NCBI GenBank assembly: GCA_965662745.1
Contig: CBFIJK010000002.1
Coordinates: 1 to 64,000, forward strand
DNA length: 64,000 bases
Origin: Anianibacter sp965662745
GTDB lineage: Bacteria > Pseudomonadota > Alphaproteobacteria > Rhodobacterales > Rhodobacteraceae
Direction: 5' to 3'
A program made the position numbers and the translations under genes. This document shows positions 1 through 9,367 of this stretch, in pieces; positions within the stretch are counted from its first letter, which is position 1; every line of letters begins with the position of its first letter. The notes beneath the pieces were generated by a model. It saw only the letters and a list, made by a program, of their open reading frames with translations. It was not told the DNA's origin and searched no databases.

Positions 1-739
1 CGCCATCACGACGCGAGTAGTTCAGGATGCCGCGGAAGCCGCCGGACAGGCTGGCGTCGATGCTTGCACCGTAGATAGAAACAGCGCCCTGACCCTGGTA
101 AGCGACGCCGACATTGATGTCGCCAGCCGAGATACCCGAGAAGGTGTACTTGGCGCCAACGCCGTAGACGACGTTGCCAGCTGCTGCGTTCGGAACTTCT
201 GCCGACACAGCGAACGAGAAGCCGCTGAACGAGTAGTCGTAGCGAGCGACCTGACCGTCGATTGCACCGTCAAGACCCGAGTTACCGCTGAAGCCGGGGT
301 GCGAGGTGTGGTCGTCGTTCAGCGTGCCGCCGATGCCGACTTCCTGCATGGCCCAGTCAAACGCACCGTCGGTGTCACCCATGGTCAGGGTGCCGAAAGA
401 ACCGGAGACGAAAATCGACTCGCCGCCTTGAGTGGCGGGACCAAATGCGTTCGATGCGCCCTGTGCCGGTGCGTTGGCAGCAGCTTGAGCAGCGGTCTGG
501 TTTGCACCGTCCGACTCGTCGAGATCGATCGACGCGCCGAAGGTGAGACCACCGTCGGTCTGACCCGACATGGTGAAGGTGACGTCGATGTCGGTGAAGA
601 ACTGGAGCGTACCAGTGCCGCCGACGTTACCAGTGCCGCCGTAAACGCCCATTTCTGCGGCGCCGGTGATTGCAACATCAGCTGCGGCGACACCCGCGGA
701 GCCGACGAGAGCGGTCGTAGCAAAGAGAACCTTTTTCAT
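1..739 (-). CDS. Gram-negative porin, N-terminal part (cut by window edge)
   Basis: This encodes a secreted outer-membrane beta-barrel porin for passive uptake of small solutes. The ATG at 739-737 is preceded by a GAGGG ribosome site. Translation gives a signal peptide beginning MKKVLFATTALVGSAGVAAA, then DVAITGAAEMGVYGG, the typical mature start of Rhodobacter/Roseobacter porins. Alternating beta-strand text follows, rich in Gly, Asp and Ser (for example GTLTMGDTDGAFDWAMQEVG and GAKYTFSGISAGDINVGVAY). About 246 codons are present and the C-terminal strands, including the final Phe, lie outside the window. The gene is divergent from the DUF3576 lipoprotein. Family assignment is firm; the substrate cannot be told. 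Confidence 0.9.
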   Translation of the reverse strand, partial: MKKVLFATTALVGSAGVAAADVAITGAAEMGVYGGTGNVGGTGTLQFFTDIDVTFTMSGQTDGGLTFGASIDLDESDGANQTAAQAAANAPAQGASNAFGPATQGGESIFVSGSFGTLTMGDTDGAFDWAMQEVGIGGTLNDDHTSHPGFSGNSGLDGAIDGQVARYDYSFSGFSFAVSAEVPNAAAGNVVYGVGAKYTFSGISAGDINVGVAYQGQGAVSIYGASIDASLSGGFRGILNYSRRDG

Positions 740-989
740 GGTTTTCCCTCATTCATTAAAAGGTGCACCTCAACCCGGAGGCTCCGACTTGAGTATGCTG
801 CTGTGTCGCTCCAAGCGCCGATGAATGCAAGGAACCCCAAATGCCCATGGGTGGATGCCCCCCGAATTGATGCACCTATGTCACAGTGATAACCGGCTGC
901 CTTGTTGTTCCTGCGCGTAAAACGCCTTGTGGCAAAGGGGCCTGCAAGATACACCGGGCCAACTTGAGACGATACCGGGAGCACGCGCC

Positions 990-1517
990 ATGATCGGCAG
1001 AAATCTCGTCAGACTGACCATCGGCGGACTACTTATAACGACGCTGACCGCGTGCGGAAGCGACAGGCTCAGCATTTTCGAGCGGTCGGATTCGACCGGC
1101 GTAAGTGATGCGGTGCTGGAGCAGCGTCAGAACACGCCCCTTGCACGGCAGCGGGCAGAGCGGCGCGAACGTGGCTCTGTCTTTGATCTCTTCGCGAACA
1201 ACGACGATCCCAATGTCACCATCGAGGTGAACAAGTACCTGTGGACCGCGTCGCTCGAGGTTCTCGATTTCCTGCCGATCCAGGCGGCTGATCCGTTCTC
1301 GGGCGTGATCAGCACCGGATTCGGCACGCCGCCCGGTGGCGGCACGCCGTATCGCGCGACTGTGTATGTGCAGGACCCCGCGCTTGATGCCCGGTCGCTG
1401 AATGTCGCGCTGCAGACGCGGAACGGCCGGTCGGCCAGCGCGCAGACCGTGCGCGCCGTCGAGGATGCGATTCTGACGCGTGCGCGGCAGCTTCGTGTGC
1501 GTGACAGCGGACTGTAG
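990..1517 (+). CDS. DUF3576 family lipoprotein
   Basis: This is a predicted lipoprotein of 175 residues. The ATG at 990 gives a short signal peptide ending in the lipobox LTAC at residues 18-21, so Cys21 should be lipidated and the protein anchored to a membrane. The rest is soluble, with the DUF3576 core (NKYLWTASLEVLDFLPIQAADPFSGVI) near residues 72-105. The function of this alphaproteobacterial family is unknown. The upstream in-frame extension to 927 would spoil the signal peptide, so the later start was chosen. It ends just before a rho-independent terminator, so it is probably a single-gene unit. Confidence 0.85.
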   Translation: MIGRNLVRLTIGGLLITTLTACGSDRLSIFERSDSTGVSDAVLEQRQNTPLARQRAERRERGSVFDLFANNDDPNVTIEVNKYLWTASLEVLDFLPIQAADPFSGVISTGFGTPPGGGTPYRATVYVQDPALDARSLNVALQTRNGRSASAQTVRAVEDAILTRARQLRVRDSGL

Positions 1518-1556
1518 CGCCCGCACTGGACCCCGCGGGGTCCGCCCAGTATCACC

Positions 1557-1582
1557 ACGCCGGGCCATGCGCCCGGCGTTTT
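1557..1582 (+). terminator. Rho-independent terminator after the DUF3576 gene
   Basis: A perfect 9-bp stem, ACGCCGGGC (1557-1565) with GCCCGGCGT (1571-1579), encloses a 5-nt loop and runs into TTTT. It lies directly before the first possible ATG of leuS at 1584, which argues that leuS translation starts further in, at 1608. A separate perfect 16-bp GC palindrome lies at 1528-1543. Confidence 0.8.
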
Positions 1583-1607
1583 CATGTCTCAAGGACCGAT
1601 CCAGCAG

Positions 1608-4163
1608 ATGACCCGTTATTCCGCCCAGGACATCGAACCGAAATGGCAGGCCGCATGGGATGAAGCCGGCAGCTTTACCGCGCGCCGCGATCCGTCGAAG
1701 CCGAAATACTATGTGCTTGAGATGTTTCCCTACCCGTCGGGCCGCATTCACATGGGTCACGTGCGAAACTACACGATGGGCGACGTGGTGGCGCGCTACA
1801 AATCCTCTGCCGGGTTCAGCGTTCTGCATCCAATGGGCTGGGACGCGTTCGGCATGCCGGCGGAAAACGCTGCGATGGCAATCGGCGGGCACCCTTCGGA
1901 CTGGACCTATAGCAATATCGCCGACATGCGCGGACAGATGAAGCCGCTGGGCCTGTCGATCGACTGGAGCCGCGAGTTCGCCACCTGCGATCCGGAATAT
2001 TACGGTCAGCAGCAGGCGCTGTTTCTCGATTTCCTCGAAAAGGGCCTCGTCTACCGCAAGAACGCCGTCGTGAACTGGGACCCGGTCGACATGACGGTTC
2101 TTGCGAACGAGCAGGTCATCGACGGGCGCGGCTGGCGGTCGGGCGCCGAGGTGGAACGGCGCGAGCTGACGCAGTGGTTCTTCAAGATTTCCGACATGGC
2201 AGAAGAGCTTTTGGACGCGCTCGACGGGCTGGATAACTGGCCCGACAAGGTCAAGACGATGCAGCGCAACTGGATCGGACGCTCGCGCGGGCTTGAGATC
2301 GACTTTGCCCTGACCGCCCCGGCCCATGGTATCGACACGATCACCTGCTATTCGACGCGCCCCGATACGATGCATGGCGCCAGCTTCATCGCGATCTCGC
2401 CCGATCACCCGCTCGCCAAGGCGCTTGAGGCGGACGATCCCAAGCTGGCCGGGTTCCTTGCCGAATGCCGCAAGGGCGCGACGACAGAGGAAGCGCTGGA
2501 AAAGGCCGAAAAGCTCGGCTTTGACACCGGACTGACCGTGCGCCACCCCGCAGAAGACCGCGAATTGCCGATCTGGGTCGGGAATTTCGTTCTGATGGAA
2601 TACGGTACCGGTGCTGTCTTTGGCTGCCCGGCACATGACCAGCGCGATCTCGATTTCGCCCGCAAGTACGATCTGATGGTGCGCAACGCCTTTTACCTGC
2701 CCGGCGAAGAGACCGAGGTCGGCACCGAAGCGCTTGTGCCCGAAAAATCCGTGCCGGTCGTCTTTATTAATCATTTCGCCGGGATCACCGAGGCGACCTC
2801 GCAAGAGGCGATCGACATCACCATCGACTGGTTCGAAGAGCGTGGGCTTGGACGCGGGATGACGAAGTTTCGTCTGCGTGACTGGGGTTTGTCGCGTCAG
2901 CGCTATTGGGGCTGTCCGATTCCGGTGGTCCATTGCGACGATTGCGGCGTGGTGCCGGAGAAAAAGGAAAACCTGCCAGTCGAGCTGCCCTATGATGTCA
3001 GTTTCGACACGCCCGGCAACCCGCTGGACCGGCATCCGACCTGGCGCGACACCGACTGTCCCTCGTGCGGCAAGGCAGCGAAGCGCGAGACGGACACGAT
3101 GGACACCTTCGTCGATTCGTCCTGGTATTTCGCCCGCTTCACCGCGCCGCGCGCTGAAACGCCGACCACGGCGGATGACGCAGAATACTGGATGAACGTG
3201 GACCAGTATATCGGCGGGATCGAGCACGCGATCCTGCACCTTCTCTATTCGCGGTTCTTCGCGCGGGCGATGAACATCTGCGGCCACCTGCCCGATACGG
3301 CGATCGAACCTTTCGACGCGCTGTTCACCCAAGGCATGGTCACGCATGAGATTTACCAGGTCCCCGGCAAGAACGGACGGCCCGAATACCTCTTCCCAGA
3401 AGAGGTCGAATCCCGGGGTGGCGGGATCGTGCGCAAGAAGGATGGCGCGTCGGTCGAGGTGATTCCCTCGGCCAAGATGTCGAAATCCAAGAAGAACGTC
3501 GTCGATCCGATCTCGATCATCGAAGCCTATGGTGCCGATACCGCACGCTGGTTCGTCCTGTCCGACAGCCCGCCCGAACGCGACGTGGAATGGACGGCGG
3601 CAGGGGCCGAGGCTGCCTATAAGCACCTCAACCGCGTCTATAACTTGTCGAGCCGCATCAAGGAGATGGCCGACGGCGACGCAAAGCAGGACGAGACGCT
3701 CTTGCGCGAGATGCACAAGACCATCCGCGACGTGACGAACGCCATCGACAGCTTTGGCTTCAATTCCGCCATCGCCAAGCTTTACGCCTTCACCGCCACC
3801 TTGCAGAAATCGGATGCCTCGAAGGTGGCGCAGCAAGACGCGCTGATGACTCTCGTGCAGTTGATGTCCCCCATGACCCCGCATCTGGCCGAAGAAATCT
3901 GGTCCGATCTGGGCGGTAAGGGCCTGATCGCAGACGCGCCGTGGCCCAAGGCGGACGAGGCGATGCTTGTCGAAGACAGCGTGACCCTGCCCATCCAGGT
4001 CAATGGCAAACGCCGGTCTGAAATCACCGTGCCCAAGGACATGGGCAAGGAAGAGGTTGAAAAGCTGGTCCTCGAAGACGAAGCTGTGAAGAAGGCTTTG
4101 GACGGGGGATCCCCGAAAAAGCTGATCGTCGTGCCGGGACGGATCGTCAATGTCGTCGTTTAA
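1608..4163 (+). CDS. leuS: Leucyl-tRNA synthetase
   Basis: It charges tRNA-Leu with leucine in the cytoplasm (class I synthetase). The HIGH-type motif appears as HMGH within PYPSGRIHMGHVRNY about 50 residues from the start. The KMSKS loop reads AKMSKSKKNV near residue 630, and between them lies a full CP1 editing insertion. At 851 residues it has the family's usual length. An in-frame ATG at 1584 would add eight residues but lies one base after a terminator T-tract. The ATG at 1608 has AAGGA upstream and gives the common start MTRYSAQDIEPKWQ. It overlaps lptE by 14 bp and begins the leuS-lptE-holA operon. Confidence 0.97.
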   Translation: MTRYSAQDIEPKWQAAWDEAGSFTARRDPSKPKYYVLEMFPYPSGRIHMGHVRNYTMGDVVARYKSSAGFSVLHPMGWDAFGMPAENAAMAIGGHPSDWTYSNIADMRGQMKPLGLSIDWSREFATCDPEYYGQQQALFLDFLEKGLVYRKNAVVNWDPVDMTVLANEQVIDGRGWRSGAEVERRELTQWFFKISDMAEELLDALDGLDNWPDKVKTMQRNWIGRSRGLEIDFALTAPAHGIDTITCYSTRPDTMHGASFIAISPDHPLAKALEADDPKLAGFLAECRKGATTEEALEKAEKLGFDTGLTVRHPAEDRELPIWVGNFVLMEYGTGAVFGCPAHDQRDLDFARKYDLMVRNAFYLPGEETEVGTEALVPEKSVPVVFINHFAGITEATSQEAIDITIDWFEERGLGRGMTKFRLRDWGLSRQRYWGCPIPVVHCDDCGVVPEKKENLPVELPYDVSFDTPGNPLDRHPTWRDTDCPSCGKAAKRETDTMDTFVDSSWYFARFTAPRAETPTTADDAEYWMNVDQYIGGIEHAILHLLYSRFFARAMNICGHLPDTAIEPFDALFTQGMVTHEIYQVPGKNGRPEYLFPEEVESRGGGIVRKKDGASVEVIPSAKMSKSKKNVVDPISIIEAYGADTARWFVLSDSPPERDVEWTAAGAEAAYKHLNRVYNLSSRIKEMADGDAKQDETLLREMHKTIRDVTNAIDSFGFNSAIAKLYAFTATLQKSDASKVAQQDALMTLVQLMSPMTPHLAEEIWSDLGGKGLIADAPWPKADEAMLVEDSVTLPIQVNGKRRSEITVPKDMGKEEVEKLVLEDEAVKKALDGGSPKKLIVVPGRIVNVVV

Positions 4164-4629
4164 CCGCCGTATCGCCTGCCTGATGCTGGCCGCGCTTGTC
4201 GCGGGTTGCGGGTTTTCACCCGTCTATGCGCCGGGCGGCGCCGGCAACGCCCTGCAAGGCGCGGTTCAGGCGCGCGATCCCTCAAGCCGGACAGAGTTTC
4301 TATATCTCGACGCCCTGGAGTCGCGATTGGGGCAGGCTACGGCGCCTGCCTATACTCTGGAATATTCCATCGCGACTTCGTCGGACGCGCTGGGCGTGAC
4401 GGTCAACGATGTGACCACGCGCTACCAGTTGATCGGCTCTGCCCGCATCACGCTGAAGAGGATCGACACGGATGAGGTGATCCTGACTGATACGGTGAAA
4501 GGCTTCACCGGTTATTCGGCGACGGGCACGGCCCTGTCGCTGGAATCGGCGGGGGTCGATGCCAGCGCGCGGCTGATGACCATCCTCGCGGATCGCACCG
4601 TGACCCGGCTTCTGGCGCTCGATCTTTAG
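4150..4629 (+). CDS. lptE: LPS assembly lipoprotein LptE
   Basis: LptE is the outer-membrane lipoprotein that plugs the LptD barrel and helps place lipopolysaccharide on the cell surface. The 159-residue product begins with a signal peptide and lipobox LVAGC (Cys near residue 21), followed by GFSPVYAPGG, the typical alphaproteobacterial LptE start. The position between leuS and holA is the conserved one. It overlaps leuS by 14 bp, and its stop abuts the holA ATG as TAGATG, so translation is probably coupled. Its presence implies that LPS or a related lipid is still exported, which matters for the odd KdtA/LpxK homologues at 15268-17219. Confidence 0.9.
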   Translation: MSSFNRRIACLMLAALVAGCGFSPVYAPGGAGNALQGAVQARDPSSRTEFLYLDALESRLGQATAPAYTLEYSIATSSDALGVTVNDVTTRYQLIGSARITLKRIDTDEVILTDTVKGFTGYSATGTALSLESAGVDASARLMTILADRTVTRLLALDL

Positions 4630-5655
4630 ATGAAACTGAACGCGCGCGATGCAAATCGCTATTTCGCGCGACCCGGCCCGGATGCGGCGGGGGCGTTGAT
4701 CTTCGGGGCCGATGCCATGCGCGTCGCCTTGAAGCGGCAGGAACTTATCGCGAATATCGTTGGCCCGCAGGGCGAAGAAGAGATGCGGCTGACGCGCATT
4801 CCCGCCGCCGATCTGCGGCGAGAGCCTGCGCTGTTGCTTGACGCGGTGAAGGCGCAGGGGTTTTTCCCCGGACCGCGTGTCGCCTTTGTCGAGGATGCGG
4901 CGGACGGGCTGGCCGACACGGTCGCCACCGCGCTGGATGATTGGAACCCCGGCGACGCGCAGATCGTGGTGACGGCGGGCGGTCTGAATGCCAAGTCTTC
5001 CCTGCGCAAGGCGTTTGAGAAGCATCCCAGTGCGGTATCCATCGGCATCTACGACAATCCGCCCACTCGCGACGAGATAGAGGCCGACCTTGCCCGCGCG
5101 GGCCTGCGCGATATCCCCGCTGATACGATGGCTTCGCTGACGGCTCTGGCCCAGTCGATTGATCCGGGCGATTTTCGGCAAACGCTGGAAAAGGTCGCGC
5201 TCTACAAGCTTGGCGACAGCACACCGCTGACTGTAGACGAGGTGCAGCTTTCCGCGCCCGCGACTGTGGATGCCGAGACCGACGATCTGCTTAACGTGAT
5301 CGCCGAGGCGGAAACCGGTCGCATTGGGCCGCTGATGCAGCGCCTTGAGGGTCAGGGCGTACAGCCCGTGACGCTGTGCATCTTCGCGATCCGCCATTTC
5401 CGCGCGCTGCATACGGCGGCCTCGGACCCCGGTGGGCCGGGATCGGGGATTGCGCGGCTGCGTCCGCCGGTCTTTGGGCCGCGCCGCGACCGGATGGTGC
5501 GGCAGGCGCAAAAGCTGGGTCTCGTGCGGCTGGAACAGGCGATCCAGATCCTGATCGACCTTGACCTTCAGCTTCGGTCCGCCGCCCAGCGCGCCCCGCA
5601 AATGGCACTGGTCGAGCGCAGTTTCCTGCGCCTTTCGGTCATGGCCGGACGCTAG
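4630..5655 (+). CDS. holA: DNA polymerase III delta subunit
   Basis: HolA is the clamp-loader subunit that opens the beta sliding clamp. The 341-residue product starts MKLNARDANRYFARPGPDAAGALIFG and matches alphaproteobacterial HolA along its length: an N-terminal AAA-like fold without a functional ATP site, then the helical lid and collar domains (LLNVIAEAETGRIGPLMQRLE, CIFAIRHFRALHTA). The start codon follows the lptE stop directly. The leuS-lptE-holA order is conserved in Rhodobacterales. Confidence 0.93.
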   Translation: MKLNARDANRYFARPGPDAAGALIFGADAMRVALKRQELIANIVGPQGEEEMRLTRIPAADLRREPALLLDAVKAQGFFPGPRVAFVEDAADGLADTVATALDDWNPGDAQIVVTAGGLNAKSSLRKAFEKHPSAVSIGIYDNPPTRDEIEADLARAGLRDIPADTMASLTALAQSIDPGDFRQTLEKVALYKLGDSTPLTVDEVQLSAPATVDAETDDLLNVIAEAETGRIGPLMQRLEGQGVQPVTLCIFAIRHFRALHTAASDPGGPGSGIARLRPPVFGPRRDRMVRQAQKLGLVRLEQAIQILIDLDLQLRSAAQRAPQMALVERSFLRLSVMAGR

Positions 5656-5719
5656 GGCGCGGCTGGACTTTGCCGCCGATCTTGCCTCAGATGCGGCCAA
5701 GCATATCAAAGGACTGCCC

Positions 5720-6307
5720 ATGTACACCGTTATCGGCCCGACCAAGACCCGCACCTTTCGCGTGATCTGGGCGCTTCAGGAAATCGGCCAGGATTATGAG
5801 CATGTGTCGGCCGCCCCCCGATCGGATGAGGTCACGGCGCATCATATGTCGGGCAAGGTGCCGGTGCTTCTTGTGGACGATCAGGCGATTACCGACTCGA
5901 CCGCGATCCTGACCTACCTGGCCGACAAGCATCAGGCGCTGACGCATACCCCCGGCACGATCGAGCGGGCGCGGCAGGACGCTGTAACGCATTTCGTGCT
6001 CGACGAGATGGATTCGATCCTTTGGACTGCCGCGCGCCACAGCTTCATCTTGCCCGAAGATCGCCGCGTGCCCGAGATCAAGGACAGCCTGAAATGGGAA
6101 TGGGACCGGTCGGTCACGCGGTTCATGGAAAAGCTGGGCGACAAGCCCTTCGTCATGGGTGACATGATGACGGTGCCTGACCTGATCGCCGCCCATTGCG
6201 GTGGTTGGGCAGGAAACGCGAAGTTCCCGATGGAACACGAAGGCTTCAACGCCTATGTCGCGCGGCTTCGGGATCGGCCCGCCTTCAAGGCGGCGGCAGC
6301 AACGTGA
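5720..6307 (+). CDS. Glutathione S-transferase family protein
   Basis: A 195-residue cytosolic GST-fold protein. The N-terminal thioredoxin-like domain holds TRTFRVIWALQEIGQDYE, the cis-Pro segment GKVPVLLVDD and the glutathione-binding DSTAILTYLADK near residues 60-75. The helical C-terminal domain carries the N-capping region FVMGDMMTVPDLIAAHC. The upstream in-frame extension to 5561 overlaps holA and adds no GST sequence, so the ATG at 5720 was chosen. The substrate is unknown. It is followed 10 bp later by a second glutathione-dependent enzyme. Confidence 0.88.
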   Translation: MYTVIGPTKTRTFRVIWALQEIGQDYEHVSAAPRSDEVTAHHMSGKVPVLLVDDQAITDSTAILTYLADKHQALTHTPGTIERARQDAVTHFVLDEMDSILWTAARHSFILPEDRRVPEIKDSLKWEWDRSVTRFMEKLGDKPFVMGDMMTVPDLIAAHCGGWAGNAKFPMEHEGFNAYVARLRDRPAFKAAAAT

Positions 6308-6317
6308 AAGCGATGAA

Positions 6318-7235
6318 ATGGGTGTGATGCTGAAAGGCAAGTATCTTGCCAAGGATCCCAAGCCGGAAACGGCACGGGATGGGGAATTTCGTCGCGCTGC
6401 CTCGACGATCCGGCACTGGATCACCTTCGACGGCCCGTTTGCATGGGAAAAGGGGCGCTATCACCTTTATGCCGCGTGGAACTGCCCCTGGGCGCATCGC
6501 GCGCTTCTGGCGCGGACGCTTTTGGGCTGGGAAGATGCGATCAGCGTGTCCTATGCCCGACCGCGCCGCACGGCAGACGGATGGGTCTATGACGAGCAAG
6601 GCGAATACGCCGATCCGGCACTGGGCGTAACCGCGTTGCATCAGGTCTATGCCCGGCAGAAGCCTGCCTTTACGGGCCGCGTGACCGTTCCGGTTCTCTA
6701 CGACAAGCAGACGGATCAGATCGTTTCCAACGAATCCGCCGATATCGTGCGGATGCTGGGGACACTGTCATCGAAGTTCGATCTTCTGCCCGCGGGACAG
6801 GCGCTTGAGATCGAGGATTGGAACCGGCTGATCTATCGCACCGTGAACAACGGGGTTTACCGCGCGGGGTTCGCCCGCACGCAAGAGGCCTACGACGACG
6901 CGGTGACAGAGTTGTTCGAGACCCTCGACCGGATCGAAGCGCATCTGGAAGACAATGAATGGCTTGTTGGCGGGCAGTTCACCGAGGCCGATCTGCGGCT
7001 CTTCCCGACGCTCGCGCGGTTCGACGTTGCCTATCACTATGCCTTCAAGTGCAACATCCGGCGTCTTTCCGATTACTCGAACCTCTGGCGCTATGCCCGG
7101 CGTATCTACCACATGCCGGGGGTCGCCGGGACGGTGCGCTTCGACATCTACAAATACGGGTATTTCTCGCCGTCCGAGCTCCGCAACCCGCTGGGGATCG
7201 TGCCGAAAGGGCCGATCGTGGACTGGTCGCTCTAG
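6318..7235 (+). CDS. Glutathionyl-hydroquinone reductase (Xi-class GST)
   Basis: It reduces glutathionyl-hydroquinones to hydroquinones using glutathione. The catalytic Cys lies in WNCPWAH near residue 52, the Xi-class signature. TVPVLYDKQTDQIVSNESADIVRML and the C-terminal NIRRL/YHMPGVAGT segments are also family features (YqjG/EcmA type). With the ATG at 6318 it has 305 residues; an ATG at 6327 is also possible. The stop overlaps the convergent PNPOx-like gene within a shared CTAG. Pairing with the upstream GST suggests a small glutathione-dependent detoxification unit. Confidence 0.92.
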   Translation: MGVMLKGKYLAKDPKPETARDGEFRRAASTIRHWITFDGPFAWEKGRYHLYAAWNCPWAHRALLARTLLGWEDAISVSYARPRRTADGWVYDEQGEYADPALGVTALHQVYARQKPAFTGRVTVPVLYDKQTDQIVSNESADIVRMLGTLSSKFDLLPAGQALEIEDWNRLIYRTVNNGVYRAGFARTQEAYDDAVTELFETLDRIEAHLEDNEWLVGGQFTEADLRLFPTLARFDVAYHYAFKCNIRRLSDYSNLWRYARRIYHMPGVAGTVRFDIYKYGYFSPSELRNPLGIVPKGPIVDWSL

Positions 7236-7780
7236 ACGTAGTCCTGCACGCCTGTCGGAAGGCCGTCCATGCTGGTTTCCGTGCGCTCGATCCAATAATC
7301 GCGCAGCTCGTCCGGGCTTTTTGCCTCGGCCCAGCGATCCAGTGTCGGGCGATCCTGCTTGTGGTCGAAGACCGGAACGCCGTAGCCACAAGAAGTTTGC
7401 ACGAGGTCAAAGTTGATCTCGACAATCGCGCGCATGCCGGGTCGTTCGGTAAACTCGGGCAAGAGCGCATCGAACCCCGCGCTGCCCCGCCCATGGACCT
7501 TGCCTTGCCCGTAAAGACGCAGGATTTGCGGCGGGCCGTCGAAGGCGCAGAACATGATCGTCAGCCGCCCGTCCGCCATCATATGCGCCGCCGTTTCATT
7601 GCCGCTGCCGGTCTGATCCAGATACGCAGCGCGGTTCGGTCCCAGGATACGGAAATCGCGGGCAGGTTTGGGGGACAGGTTCACGCGGGTTCCTGTCGCG
7701 GCGCTCGCGGTGAAGAAGATGTGCTGCCGTCCGATCCAGTCGGTCAGCTTGTCGTCGAGTTTCTCGAATTGCTTTGCCAT
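7232..7780 (-). CDS. Pyridoxamine 5'-phosphate oxidase family protein
   Basis: A 182-residue flavin-binding split-barrel protein. The N-terminal strand region FFTASAATGTRVNLSPKP and the following NRAAYLDQTGSGNETAAHM are typical of the FMN-binding PNPOx-like subfamily whose substrate is unknown, not of true PdxH. The start MAKQFEKLDDKL at 7780 follows the stop of the upstream flavoprotein gene (7782) by one base, so the two are probably co-transcribed. The longer reading to 7834 would overlap that gene and was rejected. Confidence 0.85.
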   Translation of the reverse strand: MAKQFEKLDDKLTDWIGRQHIFFTASAATGTRVNLSPKPARDFRILGPNRAAYLDQTGSGNETAAHMMADGRLTIMFCAFDGPPQILRLYGQGKVHGRGSAGFDALLPEFTERPGMRAIVEINFDLVQTSCGYGVPVFDHKQDRPTLDRWAEAKSPDELRDYWIERTETSMDGLPTGVQDYV

Positions 7781-7781
7781 G

Positions 7782-8948
7782 TCAGGTCCCCGCGTAACGT
7801 GCCGCATGTTGACCGGCCCAGCGCCCGGTCGCAAGGCAGGCGGTGATCAGGTAGCCGCCGGTCGGGGCCTCCCAGTCGATCATTTCGCCCGCGACAAAGA
7901 CGCCGGGATGGGATTTGAGCATCAGTCCATCATCCAGCGCGTCCCATGCTACACCGCCAGCGGTCGAGATCGCTTCATCCATGGGGCGCAGGCCGTCATG
8001 GCGCACCGGAAGCGCCTTGATCAGGGCGGCGAGCTTTGCGCCCTCGGGCAGGGCGCCGCCGAATTCGCGCAAGAGGGCGATCTTGACGGGATCGAGCCCT
8101 CCAGACTTGCGCAGCCAGTTCGTGACGGATGTCTTGCCGCGCGGGCGCGAAAGGCGTTCCGTCAGTTTGTCGAGCGGCCAGTCGGGTTTCAGATCCAGAG
8201 ACAGCGCTTTGCCTGCGCGAATATCCGGCGTCACCATATAGACGCCGCCGCCCTCTAGCCCCTTTGCAGAGACGACGAACTCTCCCCGCACAACGCGGCC
8301 CGCGATCAATAGCGCCACATCCTTGACCGGCTGACCAAACACCCGCGCCATTGGCTCTGACCAGTCGACGCGAAGCCCGGTGTTTGATGGCTGGAATGGT
8401 GCAAGGTCGATGCCCCTCTCGGTCAGCATCGACGCCCATGCGCCATCTGATCCCAGGCGCCGCCAGCTGGCGCCGCCAAGGGCCAGCACGGTGACGTCCG
8501 TGCGGATCACCTGCGGCCCGTCCGGCGTATCGAACGCCATTCCGGCCTCGTCCCACCCGTTCCAGCGCCAGCGCGTGCGGATATCGGCAGGCAAACCGCC
8601 TAGCCAGGCGCGCAAAAGTGGAGAGGCCTTCATCGCGCGCGGAAAGACGCGGCCCGACGATCCGGTGAACACCTCTTGCCCAAGACCCTTTGCCCAGTCC
8701 TGAACGGCGACAGCATCGAAGTCGCGCAGGATCGGTCCCATCCGCCCTGCCGCGTTACCGTAGCCCGTCAGCAGCGTCTCGAACGGCTCATCCTTCGTCA
8801 GGTTCAGGCCCGATTTACCCGCCATCAGGAACTTGCGGCCGACGGACGGCTTCGCCTCTGCCACGGTCACCGACAGACCGGCGCGTGCCAACTCGGTTGC
8901 GGCCATCAGCCCCGCAGGGCCTGCCCCGATCACCAGTGCCGTTGCCAT
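7782..8948 (-). CDS. BaiN/TIGR03862-type NAD(P)/FAD-dependent oxidoreductase
   Basis: A 388-residue flavoprotein of the HI0933/BaiN family. The N-terminal Rossmann FAD fingerprint is VIGAGPAGLMAATELARAG. The family motif GRKFLMAGKSGLNLT follows near residue 45. The C-terminal GGVAWDALDDGLMLKSHPG and FVAGEMIDWEAPTGGYLI close the FAD domain. The length is right for the family. The ATG at 8948 was chosen because the upstream extension has no family sequence. The physiological substrate is unknown. It is the first gene of a two-gene unit with the PNPOx-like protein. Confidence 0.9.
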   Translation of the reverse strand: MATALVIGAGPAGLMAATELARAGLSVTVAEAKPSVGRKFLMAGKSGLNLTKDEPFETLLTGYGNAAGRMGPILRDFDAVAVQDWAKGLGQEVFTGSSGRVFPRAMKASPLLRAWLGGLPADIRTRWRWNGWDEAGMAFDTPDGPQVIRTDVTVLALGGASWRRLGSDGAWASMLTERGIDLAPFQPSNTGLRVDWSEPMARVFGQPVKDVALLIAGRVVRGEFVVSAKGLEGGGVYMVTPDIRAGKALSLDLKPDWPLDKLTERLSRPRGKTSVTNWLRKSGGLDPVKIALLREFGGALPEGAKLAALIKALPVRHDGLRPMDEAISTAGGVAWDALDDGLMLKSHPGVFVAGEMIDWEAPTGGYLITACLATGRWAGQHAARYAGT

Positions 8949-9012
8949 CCCTTGTCCTTTGTCGCCTGCGCCCCAGTCTTCCTTCCACCCCAGGCGCCAA
9001 GGCACAAGACCG

Positions 9013-9309
9013 ATGCAAGACGATCCCATCTGCCCCCTGTGTGGGCGCCCCATCCCGTCAGAGGCGCGGCAAAGCCTGCATCACCTGACGCCCAAGCTGC
9101 GGGGCGGGAAGGGCGGGCCGACCGTTCTCTTGCACCAGATCTGCCACAACGAGATCCATGCGACGCTGACCGAGACGGAACTGGCACGCGATTTCAACAC
9201 GGTAGAGGCGTTGCGCGCCCACCCAAGGCTGGCGAAATTCATCGCATGGGTGTCGAAACGACCGCCCGGCTTTCATTCCAAGACACCGGGAAACCGCCGC
9301 AAGCGTTGA
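9013..9309 (+). CDS. Small HNH endonuclease-fold protein
   Basis: A 98-residue protein with an HNH (beta-beta-alpha-metal) nuclease fold. CPLCGR near residue 8 forms a zinc knuckle; SLHHLTPKLRGGKGG supplies the HH of the motif near residues 23-24; and QICHNEIHATLTE gives the final Asn and His. There are no restriction or phage genes beside it, so its target is unknown. It is divergent from the BaiN-type gene, 64 bp away. Confidence 0.8.
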   Translation: MQDDPICPLCGRPIPSEARQSLHHLTPKLRGGKGGPTVLLHQICHNEIHATLTETELARDFNTVEALRAHPRLAKFIAWVSKRPPGFHSKTPGNRRKR

Positions 9310-9367
9310 TCCCGATCATGGCGCGGGCCTGTCTTGATCCCCATATCTGAGGGGAAAGGAGGCTTCC

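Noticed and set aside
1029..3884. A 951-codon open frame on the minus strand opposite leuS
   Set aside because: It is a high-GC shadow of the leuS reading frame. The text has no recognisable domain and is rich in Arg, His and Gly.
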